Positions 42,659 to 42,750 of a stretch of DNA of 42,750 bases are shown piece by piece. The DNA lies in the NCBI GenBank assembly GCA_937888715.1, contig CALARU010000053.1:1-42750 (forward strand), read 5' to 3'. How positions within the stretch are numbered: position 1 is the stretch's first letter; each line of letters begins with the position of its first letter. The notes under the pieces are model-generated. The model had not been told where the DNA came from. It ran no database searches and was given only the letters and a program-made list of their open reading frames with translations. The stretch is from an uncultured Planctomycetaceae bacterium (GTDB taxonomy: Bacteria; Planctomycetota; Planctomycetia; Gemmatales; Gemmataceae). Made by a program: the position numbers and the translations under genes.

Positions 42659-42750
42659 CTATTCTTCCTTGATTACCGCTGATGGATCGCCATCAGAATC
42701 CTCTTGCTCAACATCATCATCAGTTTCGTCTTCTTCTTCGTCTTCGTCTT
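42659..42750 (-). CDS. 3' end of a truncated gene with acidic C-terminus
   Basis: The reading frame enters from the window edge and ends at a TAG (42659-42661). The visible ~30 residues are almost all Asp and Glu (DEDEEEDETDDDVEQEDSDG), then DPSAVIKEE. Such tails occur on DNA/RNA-binding or nucleic-acid-mimicking proteins and on chaperones, so the function cannot be given. It lies 73 nt upstream of the glycosylase gene in the same direction and may be in its operon. Confidence 0.55.
   Translation of the reverse strand, partial: DEDEEEDETDDDVEQEDSDGDPSAVIKEE

Overview
The window looks like a chromosomal segment from a planctomycete. The strongest marker is a gene set that is nearly diagnostic for that phylum: a secreted DUF1592/1588/1585 protein with a planctomycete-type CxxCH cytochrome motif, next to a Tat-exported DUF1552 protein. 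Secreted PQQ-like propellers, Kelch proteins, a YncE/phosphoesterase fusion and poor Shine-Dalgarno use in part of the genes fit as well. The species cannot be named from the sequence.

Layout. 0.1-5.5 kb: leftward cluster of four secreted proteins (unknown, HELAH metallopeptidase, DUF1592-type cytochrome protein, DUF1552). 5.6-11.5 kb: leftward rnd, then thrC-dapB followed by two coupled secreted proteins; an intrinsic terminator separates rnd from thrC. 11.7-19.5 kb: a small conserved protein, an M19 dipeptidase, ilvC with a clear terminator, a propeller/phosphoesterase protein and comEC. 19.5-27.5 kb: an accessory region holding a TPR gene made of 102-bp DNA repeats, a decayed copy of part of comEC, a GC-rich block with two Kelch proteins and a thioredoxin-like gene, and a repeat-rich intergenic stretch. 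27.5-32.7 kb: leftward lysS - LolC/E-type permease - LolD-type ATPase - ilvE - usp. 32.9-42.7 kb: creatininase-like hydrolase, TPR lipoprotein, aguA-adh pair, YheT-type hydrolase, pckA, a large membrane TPR protein, a divergent endonuclease III-family glycosylase and the acidic tail of a truncated gene.

Most interesting. The thioredoxin-like gene at 25053-26207 is split by one in-frame TGA (codon 92). The frame stays open for 292 codons afterwards, and the TGA lies five residues after a Cys in the expected redox loop. A 5-bp hairpin whose 5-nt loop has G at position 2 starts its loop 18 nt after the TGA, which fits the bacterial SECIS model. I read this as a candidate selenoprotein. It is encoded upstream of a 49-residue CxxC micro-ORF whose stop overlaps the start of the next Kelch gene (ATGA), followed by a second Kelch gene. 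This would be a secreted redox/propeller operon on a block whose base composition differs from its surroundings. A simple nonsense mutation remains the main alternative.

Metabolically, the core genes cover aspartate-family (thrC, dapB) and branched-chain (ilvC, ilvE) amino acid synthesis, gluconeogenesis (pckA), lysyl-tRNA charging, lipoprotein export, DNA uptake and RNA/DNA processing. All functional statements rest on motif recognition in the translated sequence; no database search was run.
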